A DNA stretch of 23,923 bases from positions 1 through 23,923 of the forward strand of contig CAMDMC010000023.1 of assembly GCA_945901825.1 (NCBI GenBank). The letters are read 5' to 3'. The notes beneath the pieces are model-generated. The model saw only the letters and a program-made list of their open reading frames with translations. It had not been told where the DNA came from and made no database searches. The first letter of the stretch is position 1. The number at the start of each line of letters is the position of its first letter. Origin of the DNA: Bordetella parapertussis. Lineage in GTDB: Bacteria; Pseudomonadota; Gammaproteobacteria; Burkholderiales; Burkholderiaceae_A. Below, one piece after another: positions 23,391-23,923 of the stretch. The position numbers and the translations under genes were made by a program.

Positions 23391-23923
23391 ATGACGCATT
23401 ATCGGCTAAACCCTGCGGTTCTGTTCTGTCTTGGCCTTGCAATTCTTGGGCTTGTACTTGCCCAATGGCAGTGGAGCCGAGCGCAGTTTAAGGAGCAGCA
23501 AATTGAACGTGCGGCAACCAACTCATCGGTTGGTCTGGGCCCCGGAGTTCAAAGCGCACTAGGCGGGCCTGGTCTTGGCTGGTCCCAGAACCAATCCGCC
23601 GATTCGCTCGATCAGAAAACCTTCTTGCTTCAAGGCGGTGAGTGGATCGCCGCCTCCCAAATTTTTCTTGATAACCGCGCCTTAAACGGTCGCGCTGGGG
23701 TTCATGTGCTTACAGCAGTGCGTTTTGAGGACGGGTCGATAGGCTGGGTCAACAGGGGATGGGCGCCCAAGCATCCGGGCAGCCAAGGCCCCGTTGCGCT
23801 GCCCTTTATTCAGGCGTCCGTCCACGCGCCCCGCCAGGCCATTCTTGATGAAGGCTTTGAGGTGGTGGCCTATCAGAGTCTTATGCGACGCGTGGAACTC
23901 TCTGAGAATGATGGCGCCCTTCG
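23391..23923 (+). CDS. SURF1 family cytochrome oxidase biogenesis protein (3' end outside window)
   Basis: The frame opens at ATG 23391 and stays open for 177 codons to the window edge. It begins with MTHYRLNP and a membrane helix (about residues 9-26, with LAILGLVLAQWQWSRAQFK), then the SURF1 blocks FLDNRALNGRAGVHVLT and GWVNRGWAP. SURF1 helps place heme a in subunit I. A Gly/Ser/Gln-rich stretch (about 47-70) separates the helix from the first block. The second membrane helix expected at the C-terminus would lie beyond the window. The start codon abuts the DUF2909 start within CATATG. Confidence 0.9.
   Translation, partial: MTHYRLNPAVLFCLGLAILGLVLAQWQWSRAQFKEQQIERAATNSSVGLGPGVQSALGGPGLGWSQNQSADSLDQKTFLLQGGEWIAASQIFLDNRALNGRAGVHVLTAVRFEDGSIGWVNRGWAPKHPGSQGPVALPFIQASVHAPRQAILDEGFEVVAYQSLMRRVELSENDGAL

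Overview
The window is an ordinary, densely packed chromosomal core region of a betaproteobacterium, most likely order Burkholderiales. Three things point there. The gene strings are typical of that order: lpxL-dapF-DUF484-xerC; argB-HAD-slmA; gpmA-S41 peptidase-MoeB-like opposite rhodanese-grxC-secB-gpsA; and DUF2244-coxB-coxA-ctaG-DUF2970-coxC-DUF2909-SURF1. DksA is the form that keeps only one of the four zinc-finger cysteines. ahcY carries an SAH riboswitch. Most gaps are under 150 bases, many genes overlap by 4 bases, and leucine CTT codons are common, which suggests a compact genome of moderate GC. I see no insertion sequence, phage gene, CRISPR array, rRNA or tRNA.

Layout. Positions 46-2801 (minus): ahcY behind an SAH riboswitch, then metK, the two ends of the S-adenosylmethionine cycle. 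Positions 2940-10419 (plus): lpxL (lipid A acylation), dapF (lysine and peptidoglycan precursor), DUF484, xerC (chromosome dimer resolution), a COG0523 metal GTPase, dksA, argB, a HAD phosphatase and slmA. Positions 10390-13447 (minus): gpmA, an S41 C-terminal processing protease and a MoeB/ThiF-type E1 enzyme. Positions 13573-15936 (plus): membrane-anchored rhodanese, grxC, secB and gpsA. Positions 15933-17123 (minus): comF then trmL. Positions 17238-18005 (plus): a BioC-like methyltransferase that has lost its SAM-binding core. Positions 18146-23032 (plus): the aa3-type cytochrome c oxidase operon. Finally DUF2909 (minus) lies back to back with a partial SURF1 gene (plus) that runs off the window.

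How the genes work together. AhcY and MetK recycle and make the methyl donor SAM. The cox cluster encodes subunits I, II and III plus the copper insertion factor CtaG, a small assembly protein and SURF1 for heme a. GrxC, rhodanese and SecB sit with GpsA in a redox, export and lipid operon. XerC and SlmA both act in chromosome segregation and division.

No new multi-gene system is evident. The less explained items are non-coding or degenerate: a nested inverted repeat before metK, a perfect 10-bp hairpin just before slmA, a two-helix element plus G-rich degenerate repeats after coxC, a terminator-like hairpin inside the last codons of the degenerate methyltransferase, a ComF without its zinc ribbon, and an apparent absence of hslVU between dksA and argB.
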